Assembly (NCBI RefSeq): GCF_009183415.1
Contig: NZ_WEHU01000016.1
Coordinates: 1 to 64,000, forward strand
Direction of reading: 5' to 3'
From: Bacillus sp. B1-b2
GTDB lineage: Bacteria; Bacillota; Bacilli; Bacillales; Cytobacillaceae
Length of the DNA: 64,000 bases
A program made the position numbers and the translations under genes. Each line of letters begins with the position of its first letter. Within the stretch, counting starts at the first letter, position 1. Of this stretch, positions 1 to 9,477 are shown piece after piece. Below the pieces are notes generated by a model, which was not told the DNA's origin, made no database searches, and worked only from the letters and a program-made list of their open reading frames with translations.

Positions 1-54
1 TAATTCCTTTAATATCTTGTATTTCTCTTCTGCAGAGTAAGATTTTTTGGACAT
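1..54 (-). CDS. IS3-family transposase OrfA, N-terminus only (cut by window edge)
   Basis: The 18 visible codons read MSKKSYSAEEKYKILKEL, the start of the helix-turn-helix OrfA protein of IS3-family (IS150-like) elements. A strong SD (GGGGGAG) lies 7 bases before the ATG at 54. The rest is outside the window, so it cannot be told whether the element is intact. The family call rests on recognising the N-terminus only. Confidence 0.6.
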   Translation of the reverse strand, partial: MSKKSYSAEEKYKILKEL

Positions 55-125
55 AATAAATACTCCCCCATAAGCAGCCAGATTTTTATTTTTTAATCTG
101 TCTACCTATAGGGGAGCATATCATA
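55..125 (-). mobile_element. Probable left end of the IS3-family element
   Basis: About 70 bases upstream of the OrfA start carry a stretch that read on the minus strand begins TGATATGCTCCCCTATAGG and continues with GTAGACAGATT. TG-starting ends of this kind are typical of IS3/IS150 elements. The outer boundary is placed near 118-125 by this resemblance. The other inverted repeat and the target duplication lie outside the window. Confidence 0.4.
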
Positions 126-174
126 ATGTAAAAGTGGGTTTTCTTTGTTATTTATAGATTTTTTTCATTATCGT

Positions 175-963
175 TTAAACTGTTACAATTAACGTCGGTA
201 AACCTGCCTGCTTCGCTCTATCTTCAAGGTTTCTAGCATTATTTATATCATTAAAAGCTCCTATTTGTACTTTGTATAGATTATCACTATAGGATATTGC
301 CGCAGTAAACCCTAATGAACCCGCATATGCAGCAAGCTGATCTGCGTTGCTTCTTTCGCTAAATGCTCCTATTTGTACTCTGTAAAGTGTACCATTTCCG
401 CTATTTCCATTAGAAGAATCTTGCTTTCTAGGCAAGGAAAATGATGTTACAATGCCATTTACATGCCCTCTAGCTATTGCAGAAATAAAGTTTGGGTCTT
501 TCAATCTTTCTGCATCACTTGCAGTATCAATAAAGCCATTCTCTGTCAAAATAGCAGGCATGGTTGTTTCTCTTAACACATGGAAATTCGCTCTTTTTGT
601 TCCTCTATTTTGGAAATTAGTTGCACCTACAATAGCATTATGCAAAGTTGTTTGATACGTTGTTGTAGGAGCACCAACACTAGGATAGATATAACTTTCA
701 AATCCAGTACCGCCACCAGCATTAATATGAACAGATACAAAATAATCTGCATTCCAATTATTTGCTGCGGTTGTTCTTTGAGATAAACTTAATGAACTAT
801 CACCAGTACGACTCATTTGTATAGAAACATTATCATATTCATTTTCAAGAATATTTCTCATCTCTGTTGCAATAGCTAAGGTTAGATTTTTTTCTTGTAA
901 GCCATTTGCGGTAGCACCAGGATCAGATCCTCCATGACCAGGGTCAATAAATATTTTCACCAT
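175..963 (-). CDS. cwlC: N-acetylmuramoyl-L-alanine amidase with SPOR repeats (CwlC-like)
   Basis: This is a zinc amidase of the Amidase_3 family that cuts the bond between muramic acid and the stem peptide. The catalytic domain fills about residues 1-175. Zinc and catalytic positions are visible: H10 in DPGHGG, E24, H79 in SVHIN and E141 in LTENGF. Two SPOR-type peptidoglycan-binding repeats (RVQIGAF and KVQIGAF) fill about 192-262. There is no signal peptide, as in B. subtilis CwlC (255 aa), which is made in the mother cell under SigK and helps release the spore. Its position two genes from sigK fits that job. The ATG at 963 follows an AAGGTGGTGAG SD that abuts an inverted repeat. The CwlC/CwlB-type function is inferred from architecture. 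Confidence 0.88.
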   Translation of the reverse strand: MVKIFIDPGHGGSDPGATANGLQEKNLTLAIATEMRNILENEYDNVSIQMSRTGDSSLSLSQRTTAANNWNADYFVSVHINAGGGTGFESYIYPSVGAPTTTYQTTLHNAIVGATNFQNRGTKRANFHVLRETTMPAILTENGFIDTASDAERLKDPNFISAIARGHVNGIVTSFSLPRKQDSSNGNSGNGTLYRVQIGAFSERSNADQLAAYAGSLGFTAAISYSDNLYKVQIGAFNDINNARNLEDRAKQAGLPTLIVTV

Positions 964-976
964 GTTTTCTCACCAC

Positions 977-997
977 CTTACTAATAATTATAGTAAG
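977..997. repeat. Inverted repeat overlapping the cwlC SD
   Basis: CTTACTA (977-983) and TAGTAAG (991-997) are perfect complements around a 7-base loop. On the minus-strand transcript the hairpin ends in the first bases of the cwlC SD. It could be an operator or a translational hairpin. Nothing in the sequence decides between them. Confidence 0.4.
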
Positions 998-1037
998 AAT
1001 GAAAGAATTTGCTTGTACTCAAACCTATATAAGATAT

Positions 1038-1499
1038 TTATTCTGTACCCTTATAAATTATTTCATCCTGTTCCTGATTTCCTTTAAATGTAACAACATG
1101 GATGTTATTTTGATTATCTGAATAGTACAGTGATTTATTTATGATCGTTTGCTGATTCTCTGAGAAACTAAAGAATAGAACCTTTTTTAATTGCCCACTT
1201 TTTAATCCTTCAAGGTCCACACTATCAATGTTTGTATCATTCTGATAATCAGTCTTCGGACAAATATCAAATCTCCAAACTACATTATTATACATTTCTC
1301 CAGTAACTTCCTTATAGTCATTTCCTAAGATAGTCTTAATCTCTTCTTTTGTTTCTATGTTAGCTATTTGTTCCGTTAACTCGAGTGTAGTTTGATCACA
1401 ATTATTCATTGTTTTCGCTGCATGATATTCTGTATGAAATGGCCCAATAGTTAGAATAGATATAAGCATTGTCATGATTAATAATTGCTTCGTTGGCAA
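1038..1499 (-). CDS. Secreted hypothetical protein
   Basis: A 153-residue protein I do not recognise. Residues 1-28 look like a signal peptide: a short basic start, then a hydrophobic core (LLIMTMLISILTIG), with AKT as a possible cleavage region. The rest is hydrophilic, with two cysteines (around residues 34 and 77) that could form a disulfide. The TTG at 1499 is preferred to the internal ATG nine codons on because AAGGAG lies 10 bases upstream of it. It precedes cwlC on the same strand by 74 bases and may be co-transcribed. No function is proposed. Confidence 0.65.
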   Translation of the reverse strand: MPTKQLLIMTMLISILTIGPFHTEYHAAKTMNNCDQTTLELTEQIANIETKEEIKTILGNDYKEVTGEMYNNVVWRFDICPKTDYQNDTNIDSVDLEGLKSGQLKKVLFFSFSENQQTIINKSLYYSDNQNNIHVVTFKGNQEQDEIIYKGTE

Positions 1500-1732
1500 C
1501 AGACTTCCACTCCTTACTTCCTTCGTTTACTTTCAAAAATAGTTATATTTCATTTATATTACAAAGGTTATAAAATATTTACATCTTGAAAAAATATTTT
1601 TTTGAGTGCTTGTACCTTTCTAACAATATGAAGGTAAACAGCATTTCATGATAAAATACTCCAACCAATAGCTCGTCTGTCGCATACTCTAACAGGACAT
1701 GCATACAATGAAAGAGAAGGAGGATTATGTGC

Positions 1733-2050
1733 ATGAAAAATAAACGTATGATTGTATTCGTTGTTGTCCTACTCTTAGCTTTTATTGCATACATACAGAC
1801 ACCTACAGCTAGTATCAATAAAGACCAAGTATTATTCTATAGTGCGAACACTGAAGATGCAGAGGTATCATCAAGCCTTGAAGAATTATATGGTGCTCCC
1901 ATCTTAGAATACAAACTAGAAGATACAAAAGAAGAAGATGGATTTCTCATTGAAACATATCGAGAATATGAAATCTATAAAGATAAAAACGGTGAAGTGG
2001 TAAAAACGGTAGCCACTGATCATACACAATTTTTACAATATGCCAAATAA
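1733..2050 (+). CDS. Membrane-anchored or secreted hypothetical protein
   Basis: A 105-residue protein I do not recognise. The N-terminus is KNKR followed by one long hydrophobic segment (about residues 6-22), giving a signal anchor or uncleaved signal peptide. The remainder is acidic and should lie outside the cell. There are two ATGs; AAGGAGG at 1717-1723 is 3 bases from the ATG at 1727 and 9 bases from the ATG at 1733, so 1733 is chosen. It converges on sigK and shares a bidirectional terminator with it. Confidence 0.7.
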   Translation: MKNKRMIVFVVVLLLAFIAYIQTPTASINKDQVLFYSANTEDAEVSSSLEELYGAPILEYKLEDTKEEDGFLIETYREYEIYKDKNGEVVKTVATDHTQFLQYAK

Positions 2051-2058
2051 TACGAAAG

Positions 2059-2097
2059 AGTGTCCCTAACATATATTTCGTATAGGGACACTTTTTT
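2059..2097. terminator. Bidirectional terminator between 1733-2050 gene and sigK
   Basis: AGTGTCCCTA (2059-2068) pairs with TAGGGACACT (2083-2092), followed by T6 on the plus strand. On the minus strand the same stem ends in an A/T-rich tract, so it can serve sigK as well. Confidence 0.85.
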
Positions 2098-2100
2098 ATT

Positions 2101-2820
2101 TTATTCTTGCTTTTTCTTCTTTTCTTTCTCCGCACGATAAAACTCATGAAACATCTTCATTAAAGCTCTTTTTTCGATACGGGAGACATAACTTCTAGAT
2201 ATTCCTAATTCCTTCGCTATTTCCCGCTGCGTTTTTTCCTTTTTTAAATCCAGACCAAAGCGCCCAATGATTACTTCTTTCTCTCTATCATCTAACACAT
2301 CGATGTATTCTTTTACTTTTTCTAATTCCATATTTAATTGTATCGTATTTACTACGTCTTCTGATTCTGATTTGAGAACGTCTATTAAGCTAATTTCATT
2401 CCCCTCTTTATCTTGCCCTATTGGGTCATGAAGAGAGACATCTTTTTTTGTTTTTTTCAAAGCCCTTAAATGCATAAGTATTTCATTCTCAATACATCTC
2501 GCCGCATATGTCGCTAACTTTGTACCTTTTCCTTCTGAAAAACTCTCTATCCCTTTAATTAGCCCGATTGTACCAATGGAGATTAAGTCCTCTGAATCTT
2601 CTCCTGTATTCTCAAACTTTTTAACAATATGAGCTACTAATCGTAAATTATGTTCTATTAACATATTCCTCGCATAGGAGTCTCCATTTGCCATCTGCGT
2701 TAAGTATTTTTTTTCGTCAGCCGCAGATAATGGCTGAGGAAATGCATTGTTCTTTACATAGGAAACAAGAAATACCAATTCTTTTAACAAAGCACCGATC
2801 GATAATAAGATTCCAGTCAT
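2101..2820 (-). CDS. sigK: RNA polymerase sporulation sigma factor SigK (pro-SigK)
   Basis: Late mother-cell sigma factor, 239 aa. The sequence from [12 protein letters not shown] onward follows B. subtilis SigK closely through regions 2 ([23 protein letters not shown]) and 4 (helix-turn-helix [20 protein letters not shown]). The first 20 residues ([20 protein letters not shown]) form the hydrophobic pro-sequence. In B. subtilis it is removed by SpoIVFB to leave Tyr21 as the first residue, and Tyr is at 21 here too. The ATG at 2820 follows GGAGGTGGAAAGA and matches the known start; an upstream in-frame start would add nine residues and is rejected. The gene is continuous, with no skin-type element splitting it. 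Confidence 0.96.
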   Translation of the reverse strand: MTGILLSIGALLKELVFLVSYVKNNAFPQPLSAADEKKYLTQMANGDSYARNMLIEHNLRLVAHIVKKFENTGEDSEDLISIGTIGLIKGIESFSEGKGTKLATYAARCIENEILMHLRALKKTKKDVSLHDPIGQDKEGNEISLIDVLKSESEDVVNTIQLNMELEKVKEYIDVLDDREKEVIIGRFGLDLKKEKTQREIAKELGISRSYVSRIEKRALMKMFHEFYRAEKEKKKKQE

Positions 2821-3132
2821 TCTTTCCACCTCCACTTTCAAGGACAATTGCCTATACTCATTACTATGTGAAGAAGACGGATGATTTGCATGTCCATTTC
2901 AGAATAAATATAGGAAAAATCTGTTTATTTTAGGTTTGAGAGCTTCTTACTTTGGGTAAATCCATGCAAAATATGGGGTGGAGCAGCCAAATATTAACAA
3001 GCTACCTTTTATAGGAACAACTACAGGAACAATAGAATTATTTACCAATCTTTAGCTATTTTTAATGTTTTTCCTATAAAAACTTGTATAATATGAATAT
3101 TAATAAAATCCAATCATGTAAGGGGATGCAGT
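2821..3132. promoter_or_regulatory. Divergent promoter region of sigK and fbp
   Basis: About 310 bases without a gene separate the two divergent starts. On the plus strand TATAAT at 3087-3092, preceded directly by TG, is a plausible fbp -10; the -35 (near 3064-3069) is poor. No convincing SigE or SigK promoter could be fixed for sigK by eye. Nothing else was recognised here. Confidence 0.45.
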
Positions 3133-5073
3133 ATGGATACAAAATATCTAGATTTACTAACAGAAAAGTATGACTCTGAGGAGAAGATTGTTACTGAAAT
3201 TATCAATCTAGATGCAATACTTAATTTACCAAAAGGCACGGAGCATTTTGTTAGTGATTTACACGGTGAATATCACGCATTCCAACATGTCCTTCGAAAT
3301 GGTTCAGGAAATGTGAAGGAAAAAATTCGAGATTTATTTAAGGATGAGCTTACAGATAAAGAGATAAATGAATTTGCTACATTAGTATATTATCCAGAGG
3401 AAAAACTAAAAATGATGGTTAATTCCTTTGCTAAAAACCAGGATCTTGAGGTTTGGTATGCTGAAACAATAGAACGAATGATTCGCTTAGTTTCTTATGC
3501 TTCTAGTAAATATACTAATTCTAAAGTTAGAAAAGCATTACCACAAAGCTTTGTTTATATTATAGAAGAGCTTCTTTATGAGAAAAATGAATTAAATAAT
3601 AAAACGGATTATTATTCTAGTATTATTGCCAGAGTTATTTCGTTAGGACAAGCAAACAAGCTTATTACGGGACTAGCTTATACTATTCAGCGTCTTGTAG
3701 TAGATCATCTGCATGTTGTTGGTGATATATATGATCGAGGACCAGATCCTGATAAAATTATGGATACTTTAATGAACTATCACTCGGTAGATGTACAATG
3801 GGGTAATCACGATGTTTTGTGGATTGGAGCCTATTCTGGATCAATGGTATGCTTAGCAAACATTATTAGAATATGTGCTAGATATGATAATCTTTCCATC
3901 ATTGAGGATGGCTATGGTATTAATCTACGACCATTATTAAACTTAGCAAATAAGTATTACGAAGACAATACTGCTTTCCGTCCTAAAATGAATAGCAAAA
4001 AGGAAGATGTTTTAGGAGAGAATATTCTACAAATCACCAAGATACATCAGGCTATTTCTATTATTCAATTTAAGCTGGAGATGTCTATTATAAAAAGACG
4101 ACCAGATTTTAATATGCACCATCGACTTCTTTTAGAGAAAATTAATTATGAGGAAAAAACGATTGAACTCAATGGAATAACTTATCCATTAGAAAATACT
4201 TGTTTTAATACGATCGACCCAAACAACCCTTGTGAACTCACTAAAGAGGAAGAACAAGTGATGAATAAATTATTATTCTCTATTCATCATTCAGAGAAGC
4301 TAGCTAGACATATCCACTTTTTGATGAACAATGGGAGTCTTTACTTAAAGTACAATAGTAACCTGTTAATTCATGGTTGTATCCCATTAAATGAAGACGG
4401 TAGTATGAAGGAAATGGTACTAGATGGGAAAAGTTACTGTGGCAGAGAATTACTTGACCTTTTTGAAAATCATTTGCGATACAGCTTTAGGAATTCAAAA
4501 GTAACAAATGATTTTTCCACAGATTTAGTCTGGTACTTATGGACTGGAGAGAACTCTTCGTTATTTGGAAAGAAGGATATGACTACTTTTGAGCGCTATT
4601 TTATTAAAGATAAAGCAACTCATAAAGAATGGAAAAACCCATATTATACGTTAAGAGAGAATGAAGAGATATGTAGAGCTATTCTTTGTGAATTTGGACT
4701 AAATCCTGATCAAGGCCATATCATTAATGGACATACACCCGTGGAAGAAATTAATGGAGAGAATCCTATAAAAGCCAATAGTAAAATGATTGTCATAGAT
4801 GGTGGTTTTTCAAAAGCCTATCAACCAAAAACAGGCATTGCTGGTTATACGCTGCTCTACAACTCCTATGGAATGCAACTTGTAGCACATAAACGTTTTA
4901 ACTCAAAAGAGGATGTATTAGCAAATGGAACAGATGTTTTATCTGTAAAAAGAGTAGTAGATAGAGAATTACAACGCAAAAAGGTATCTGAAACAAATAT
5001 TGGTCAAAAACTATTAGAACAAATAGCCGACTTACAACAGCTTCTTGAATATTGTTATAGAAAAAATAAGTGA
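3133..5073 (+). CDS. fbp: Fructose-1,6-bisphosphatase, class III
   Basis: Gluconeogenic enzyme that hydrolyses fructose 1,6-bisphosphate to fructose 6-phosphate. It belongs to the manganese-dependent class III family found in Firmicutes (B. subtilis Fbp is about 670 aa; this is 646). Metallophosphatase motifs are in order: [10 protein letters not shown] (41-50), [11 protein letters not shown] (about 197-207), GNHD (about 224), INGHTPVEE (about 530-538) and DGGFSKAYQ (about 556). The ATG at 3133 follows AAGGGG with a spacing of about 7. It stands alone on the plus strand. Confidence 0.96.
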   Translation: MDTKYLDLLTEKYDSEEKIVTEIINLDAILNLPKGTEHFVSDLHGEYHAFQHVLRNGSGNVKEKIRDLFKDELTDKEINEFATLVYYPEEKLKMMVNSFAKNQDLEVWYAETIERMIRLVSYASSKYTNSKVRKALPQSFVYIIEELLYEKNELNNKTDYYSSIIARVISLGQANKLITGLAYTIQRLVVDHLHVVGDIYDRGPDPDKIMDTLMNYHSVDVQWGNHDVLWIGAYSGSMVCLANIIRICARYDNLSIIEDGYGINLRPLLNLANKYYEDNTAFRPKMNSKKEDVLGENILQITKIHQAISIIQFKLEMSIIKRRPDFNMHHRLLLEKINYEEKTIELNGITYPLENTCFNTIDPNNPCELTKEEEQVMNKLLFSIHHSEKLARHIHFLMNNGSLYLKYNSNLLIHGCIPLNEDGSMKEMVLDGKSYCGRELLDLFENHLRYSFRNSKVTNDFSTDLVWYLWTGENSSLFGKKDMTTFERYFIKDKATHKEWKNPYYTLRENEEICRAILCEFGLNPDQGHIINGHTPVEEINGENPIKANSKMIVIDGGFSKAYQPKTGIAGYTLLYNSYGMQLVAHKRFNSKEDVLANGTDVLSVKRVVDRELQRKKVSETNIGQKLLEQIADLQQLLEYCYRKNK

Positions 5074-5084
5074 TTTATTCTTAA

Positions 5085-5116
5085 GAGGAAGTAAGCTCTT
5101 TAGCTTACTTCCCCTC
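5085..5116. terminator. Hairpin after fbp
   Basis: GAGGAAGTAAGCT (5085-5097) pairs with AGCTTACTTCCCCTC (5102-5116) with one small bulge. The following T run is short on both strands, so it may be a weak bidirectional terminator shared by fbp and the small genes on the minus strand. Confidence 0.5.
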
Positions 5117-5127
5117 TATTTCCCCTG

Positions 5128-5190
5128 TTATGCAGAATCTTTCTCTACCCATAAGATTGATTGCCGACATTGAAAGATTATTATTGCCAT
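5128..5190 (-). CDS. Possible 20-codon ORF at the end of the YrzI array
   Basis: Reads MAIIIFQCRQSILWVEKDSA. GAGGAG lies 9 bases before the ATG (a second GGAG is too close). It follows the three yrzI-like genes on the same strand. It could be a decayed member of that family, or chance. No homology is claimed. Confidence 0.25.
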   Translation of the reverse strand: MAIIIFQCRQSILWVEKDSA

Positions 5191-5232
5191 ACTCCTTCAC
5201 TCCTCTATAATTATTATATTATTTTCTTCCAA

Positions 5233-5373
5233 TTACATATAAGGAAGTATGTTCACATGTTTTCTTTTTGTTTCTTCCATTAATTTTTCAATTTGTTCTT
5301 CATGTATCATTTGTTCTTCTGATTTTGGCTTATTACGAATAGTTATGGTAAAAAACAGCATATTTATAATCAC
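5233..5373 (-). CDS. yrzI: YrzI-family small protein, copy 1
   Basis: 46 residues, starting VIINMLFFTITI in place of the family pattern MTLNIxFxTITI, followed by a charged helical tail (KPKSEEQMIHEEQIEKLMEE). The family (Bac_small_YrzI) is a set of roughly 47-residue Bacillus proteins often found in tandem and listed as probable sporulation proteins; no biochemical role is known to me. The GTG at 5373 follows AGGAGGTGATAATA. It is the most diverged of the three copies and the only one with a GTG start. Confidence 0.75.
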   Translation of the reverse strand: MIINMLFFTITIRNKPKSEEQMIHEEQIEKLMEETKRKHVNILPYM

Positions 5374-5410
5374 TATTATCACCTCCTACACTTATTCTTG
5401 TTCGTTTTTT

Positions 5411-5560
5411 TTATAGATATCGAGTGGAATGACTAGAGTCCAAATATTTACGTTTGTTCTCTTCCATTATTCTTTCTATCTCTTGTAAATGCGAATGCTC
5501 CTCTTGGGACATTTTCTTTCTGTTAATCGTTATCGTTATAAAGAATATATTTAAGGTCAT
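5411..5560 (-). CDS. yrzI: YrzI-family small protein, copy 2
   Basis: 49 residues, starting MTLNIFFITITINRKKMSQE, with a hydrophobic N-terminal strand or helix and a Glu/Lys-rich second half. It follows AAGGAGGTGATAAT. It lies 37 bases from copy 1 and 26 bases from copy 3, with a separate SD for each, which suggests one tandem operon from duplication. Confidence 0.8.
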   Translation of the reverse strand: MTLNIFFITITINRKKMSQEEHSHLQEIERIMEENKRKYLDSSHSTRYL

Positions 5561-5586
5561 ATTATCACCTCCTTAGGTTACATCCA

Positions 5587-5736
5587 TTACAATGTTTGAT
5601 TTATATAACCTAATTTTTGTAACTTTAATTGATTTTCGTCCATTTGCATTTGAATGTTTTGTTGCTGCATAATTTCTGATTCTGTCCATTTCTTTTTCTG
5701 AAGAGTAATACTCATAAAAATCAAATTTAGCGTCAT
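5587..5736 (-). CDS. yrzI: YrzI-family small protein, copy 3
   Basis: 49 residues, starting MTLNLIFMSITLQKKKWTES, then a Gln/Met-rich helix. SD AAGGAGAATGAAA precedes the ATG. It is the first gene of the tandem set in the direction of transcription. The hairpin at 5790-5824 separates it from the short gene upstream, so it should have its own promoter; none was convincing by eye. Confidence 0.78.
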   Translation of the reverse strand: MTLNLIFMSITLQKKKWTESEIMQQQNIQMQMDENQLKLQKLGYINQTL

Positions 5737-5789
5737 TTTCATTCTCCTTTTATTTACTTTTTTGTAATATTTTTCTTAAAAAAGCACAC

Positions 5790-5824
5790 AAAAAACCGCA
5801 GAGAAGTACAGATCTGCGGTTTTT
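5790..5824 (-). terminator. Second of two tandem terminators
   Basis: On the minus strand AAAAACCGCAGA pairs with TCTGCGGTTTTT around a short loop and runs into more T residues. It shares its arm sequence AACCGCAG/CTGCGGTT with the hairpin at 5839-5869. Confidence 0.8.
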
Positions 5825-5838
5825 AAAAAAGGGCATAT

Positions 5839-5869
5839 AAAAACCGCAGGACAGAATTCACCTGCGGTT
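5839..5869 (-). terminator. First of two tandem terminators
   Basis: On the minus strand AACCGCAGG (5861-5869) pairs with CCTGCGGTT (5842-5850), followed by TTTTTATA. It lies 40 bases after the stop of the 28-codon ORF. Because both hairpins share arms, alternative pairing between them is possible. Confidence 0.8.
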
Positions 5870-5908
5870 GGATATACTAATTTAAGAAGAATAATTAGTA
5901 AGAGAAAA

Positions 5909-5995
5909 TCAATTCCATTCCTTAGTGGTTGAATTCATGTACATACCATATTTAATTACTTCTACATTGTTTAATTCTGGTAAAAATTTAGTCAT
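5909..5995 (-). CDS. 28-codon ORF with its own promoter and terminators
   Basis: Encodes MTKFLPELNNVEVIKYGMYM followed by NSTTKEWN. I do not recognise it. The case for a real gene is its signals. A near-consensus SigA promoter (6034-6062) and an SD of AAAGGAGG with spacing of 8 lie upstream, and two terminators follow within 120 bases. There is no signal peptide, no run of cysteines, and no modification enzyme nearby. It could be a signalling peptide, a precursor of a modified peptide, a regulatory peptide or a small structural protein; none can be chosen from sequence. Confidence 0.6.
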   Translation of the reverse strand: MTKFLPELNNVEVIKYGMYMNSTTKEWN

Positions 5996-6021
5996 TTTAT
6001 TCAACCTCCTTTGATTTTTTT

Positions 6022-6062
6022 CTTACATTGGTAAGTATATCCTTTATTTCCAATTTTGTAAA
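6022..6062 (-). promoter_or_regulatory. SigA promoter and inverted repeat for the 28-codon ORF
   Basis: On the minus strand TTTACA (6057-6062) and TATACT (6034-6039) are separated by exactly 17 bases. The start point should fall near 6027, inside a small inverted repeat CTTAC-CAAT-GTAAG (6022-6035). An inverted repeat over the start site is a common place for an operator. Confidence 0.75.
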
Positions 6063-6166
6063 CCGCTTTTTGGATATTTGGGTGCTGATATTTTTTAAAA
6101 CAAAAAAACCTAAATATTACTATTCGAAAACTTCATCTCGAAAGGTAGTATTTATGTTTGTATTAT

Positions 6167-6400
6167 TTATTCTTCTTCTAAATCATTAATTTCACGTTGT
6201 ATGCTTTTCGCTTTAAACAATAGGTAACTAGAAATACTTAAAAATACAATACATGTTACCATCATAGCAGTGTTAGCGTGAGTGGTTTTCTCTGGCATTG
6301 GTATAATTACTCCCAAATAAAAAAAGACTCCTGCAGCTAATAATACAATACCAAATTGTCTAAGGTCCGCCCATTTCCGTTTTAAGGTTTTTATATTCAT
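6167..6400 (-). CDS. yrhC: YrhC-family membrane protein
   Basis: 77 residues with two hydrophobic segments (about 16-33 and 44-63) and a charged C-terminal tail (REINDLEEE). The sequence and its place after mccB match B. subtilis YrhC, the last gene of the yrrT-mtnN-mccAB operon. Its role is unknown. It lies 165 bases after mccB, past a possible weak terminator, so it may also be transcribed alone. Confidence 0.8.
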   Translation of the reverse strand: MNIKTLKRKWADLRQFGIVLLAAGVFFYLGVIIPMPEKTTHANTAMMVTCIVFLSISSYLLFKAKSIQREINDLEEE

Positions 6401-6510
6401 TATTTATCCCCCTGCTTCCTATTAGACTATGTATCTACCATAACACATTACTAGATTAGCTGACTCTATGAAATTACTAGATGGATTAACAGTATTTTAC
6501 AATCAGAAAT

Positions 6511-6540
6511 AGCTTAGCATAGGTTTTCCTTTGCTAAGCT
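6511..6540. terminator. Hairpin after mccB
   Basis: AGCTTAGC (6511-6518) pairs with GCTAAGCT (6533-6540). The T run on the minus strand is weak, so readthrough into yrhC is likely. Confidence 0.4.
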
Positions 6541-6564
6541 CACTTTCCAATCATTTCATTTATC

Positions 6565-8623
<2,059 letters not shown>

Positions 8624-8721
8624 CTGCTGATCCCTCCCTTTGTATTCTTTCCAGATTTTCCTTAAACTCAAGTTTATCCAATAATTAACTACCCACTATT
8701 CTTATCTATTTACTTGTATTT

Positions 8722-8769
8722 AAGAGTTAAAAAGAGGTGAGAGTAAATCTCTCACCCATTTTTAACTCT
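8722..8769. terminator. Long hairpin between mtnN and mccA
   Basis: AAGAGTTAAAAAGAGGTGAGAG pairs with the stretch CTCTCACCCATTTTTAACTC, forming a stem of about 20 pairs with one small internal mismatch. It starts one base after the mtnN stop. It should terminate most transcripts from yrrT-mtnN, or act as an RNA stabiliser between the halves of the operon. Confidence 0.85.
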
Positions 8770-9462
8770 TTACAACTTGTTCACAATACTCATAACAAGG
8801 TTAGCAGAATGAACTGCTGCCTTTTCTAGATATTGATCAAATGAAAGATGTGATTCTTTTCCTGCAATATCAGATAAAGATCTAATGATAACAAAAGGAA
8901 TTCCATATTGATAAGCAACTTGGCTAATTGCTGCTGCTTCCATTTCTACTGCTTGTAATGCTTGGAATTTCACTTTAATAAATGCAGCTTGTTCAGGCTT
9001 ATTAATAAATGAATCACCTGTTGTAATTAACCCTTTTACGACAGCATGATCGCCTATTTCTTGTGCACTTTCTTCTGCAATAGTAACCAATTTCTCATCA
9101 GCAATGAAACTAGCAGGCATTTGTGGAACTTGACCATACTCGTAACCAAATATAGTTGCATCAACATCATGGTGTCGAACCTCAGTAGAGATAACAACAT
9201 CTCCAACTTCTAAATCAGGGTTGAGTCCACCTGCAGATCCTGTATTTATTAATACATCTGGTTTAAATGTTTGAAGAAGTATCGTCGTACTCATTGCTGC
9301 GTTTACTTTACCGATACCAGAACGAAGCAAAATTACTTCTCTTCCTGACATCTCTCCCTCAATAAAATCAAAGCCAACAATTGTCTGTTCTTTTTTATTC
9401 GTAATATGTTCACGTAATAAACTAACTTCTTCTTCCATTGCACCGATAATTGCTATTTTCAT
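8770..9462 (-). CDS. mtnN: 5'-methylthioadenosine/S-adenosylhomocysteine nucleosidase
   Basis: Removes adenine from methylthioadenosine and S-adenosylhomocysteine, the latter yielding S-ribosylhomocysteine for the activated methyl cycle. 230 aa, within one residue of B. subtilis MtnN. Family motifs include IGAMEEEV at the N-terminus (with the catalytic acid E12 region), the phosphorylase-type NTGSAGGL (76-83) and the substrate and acid motif VEMEAAA and RSLSDIAG near the C-terminus. It follows yrrT by 15 bases. Confidence 0.96.
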   Translation of the reverse strand: MKIAIIGAMEEEVSLLREHITNKKEQTIVGFDFIEGEMSGREVILLRSGIGKVNAAMSTTILLQTFKPDVLINTGSAGGLNPDLEVGDVVISTEVRHHDVDATIFGYEYGQVPQMPASFIADEKLVTIAEESAQEIGDHAVVKGLITTGDSFINKPEQAAFIKVKFQALQAVEMEAAAISQVAYQYGIPFVIIRSLSDIAGKESHLSFDQYLEKAAVHSANLVMSIVNKL

Positions 9463-9477
9463 TTGTTAACCTCTTTC

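Noticed and set aside
1579-1818. 79-codon ORF on the minus strand
   Set aside because: It overlaps the start, SD and signal anchor of the 1733-2050 gene on the other strand and lacks an SD.
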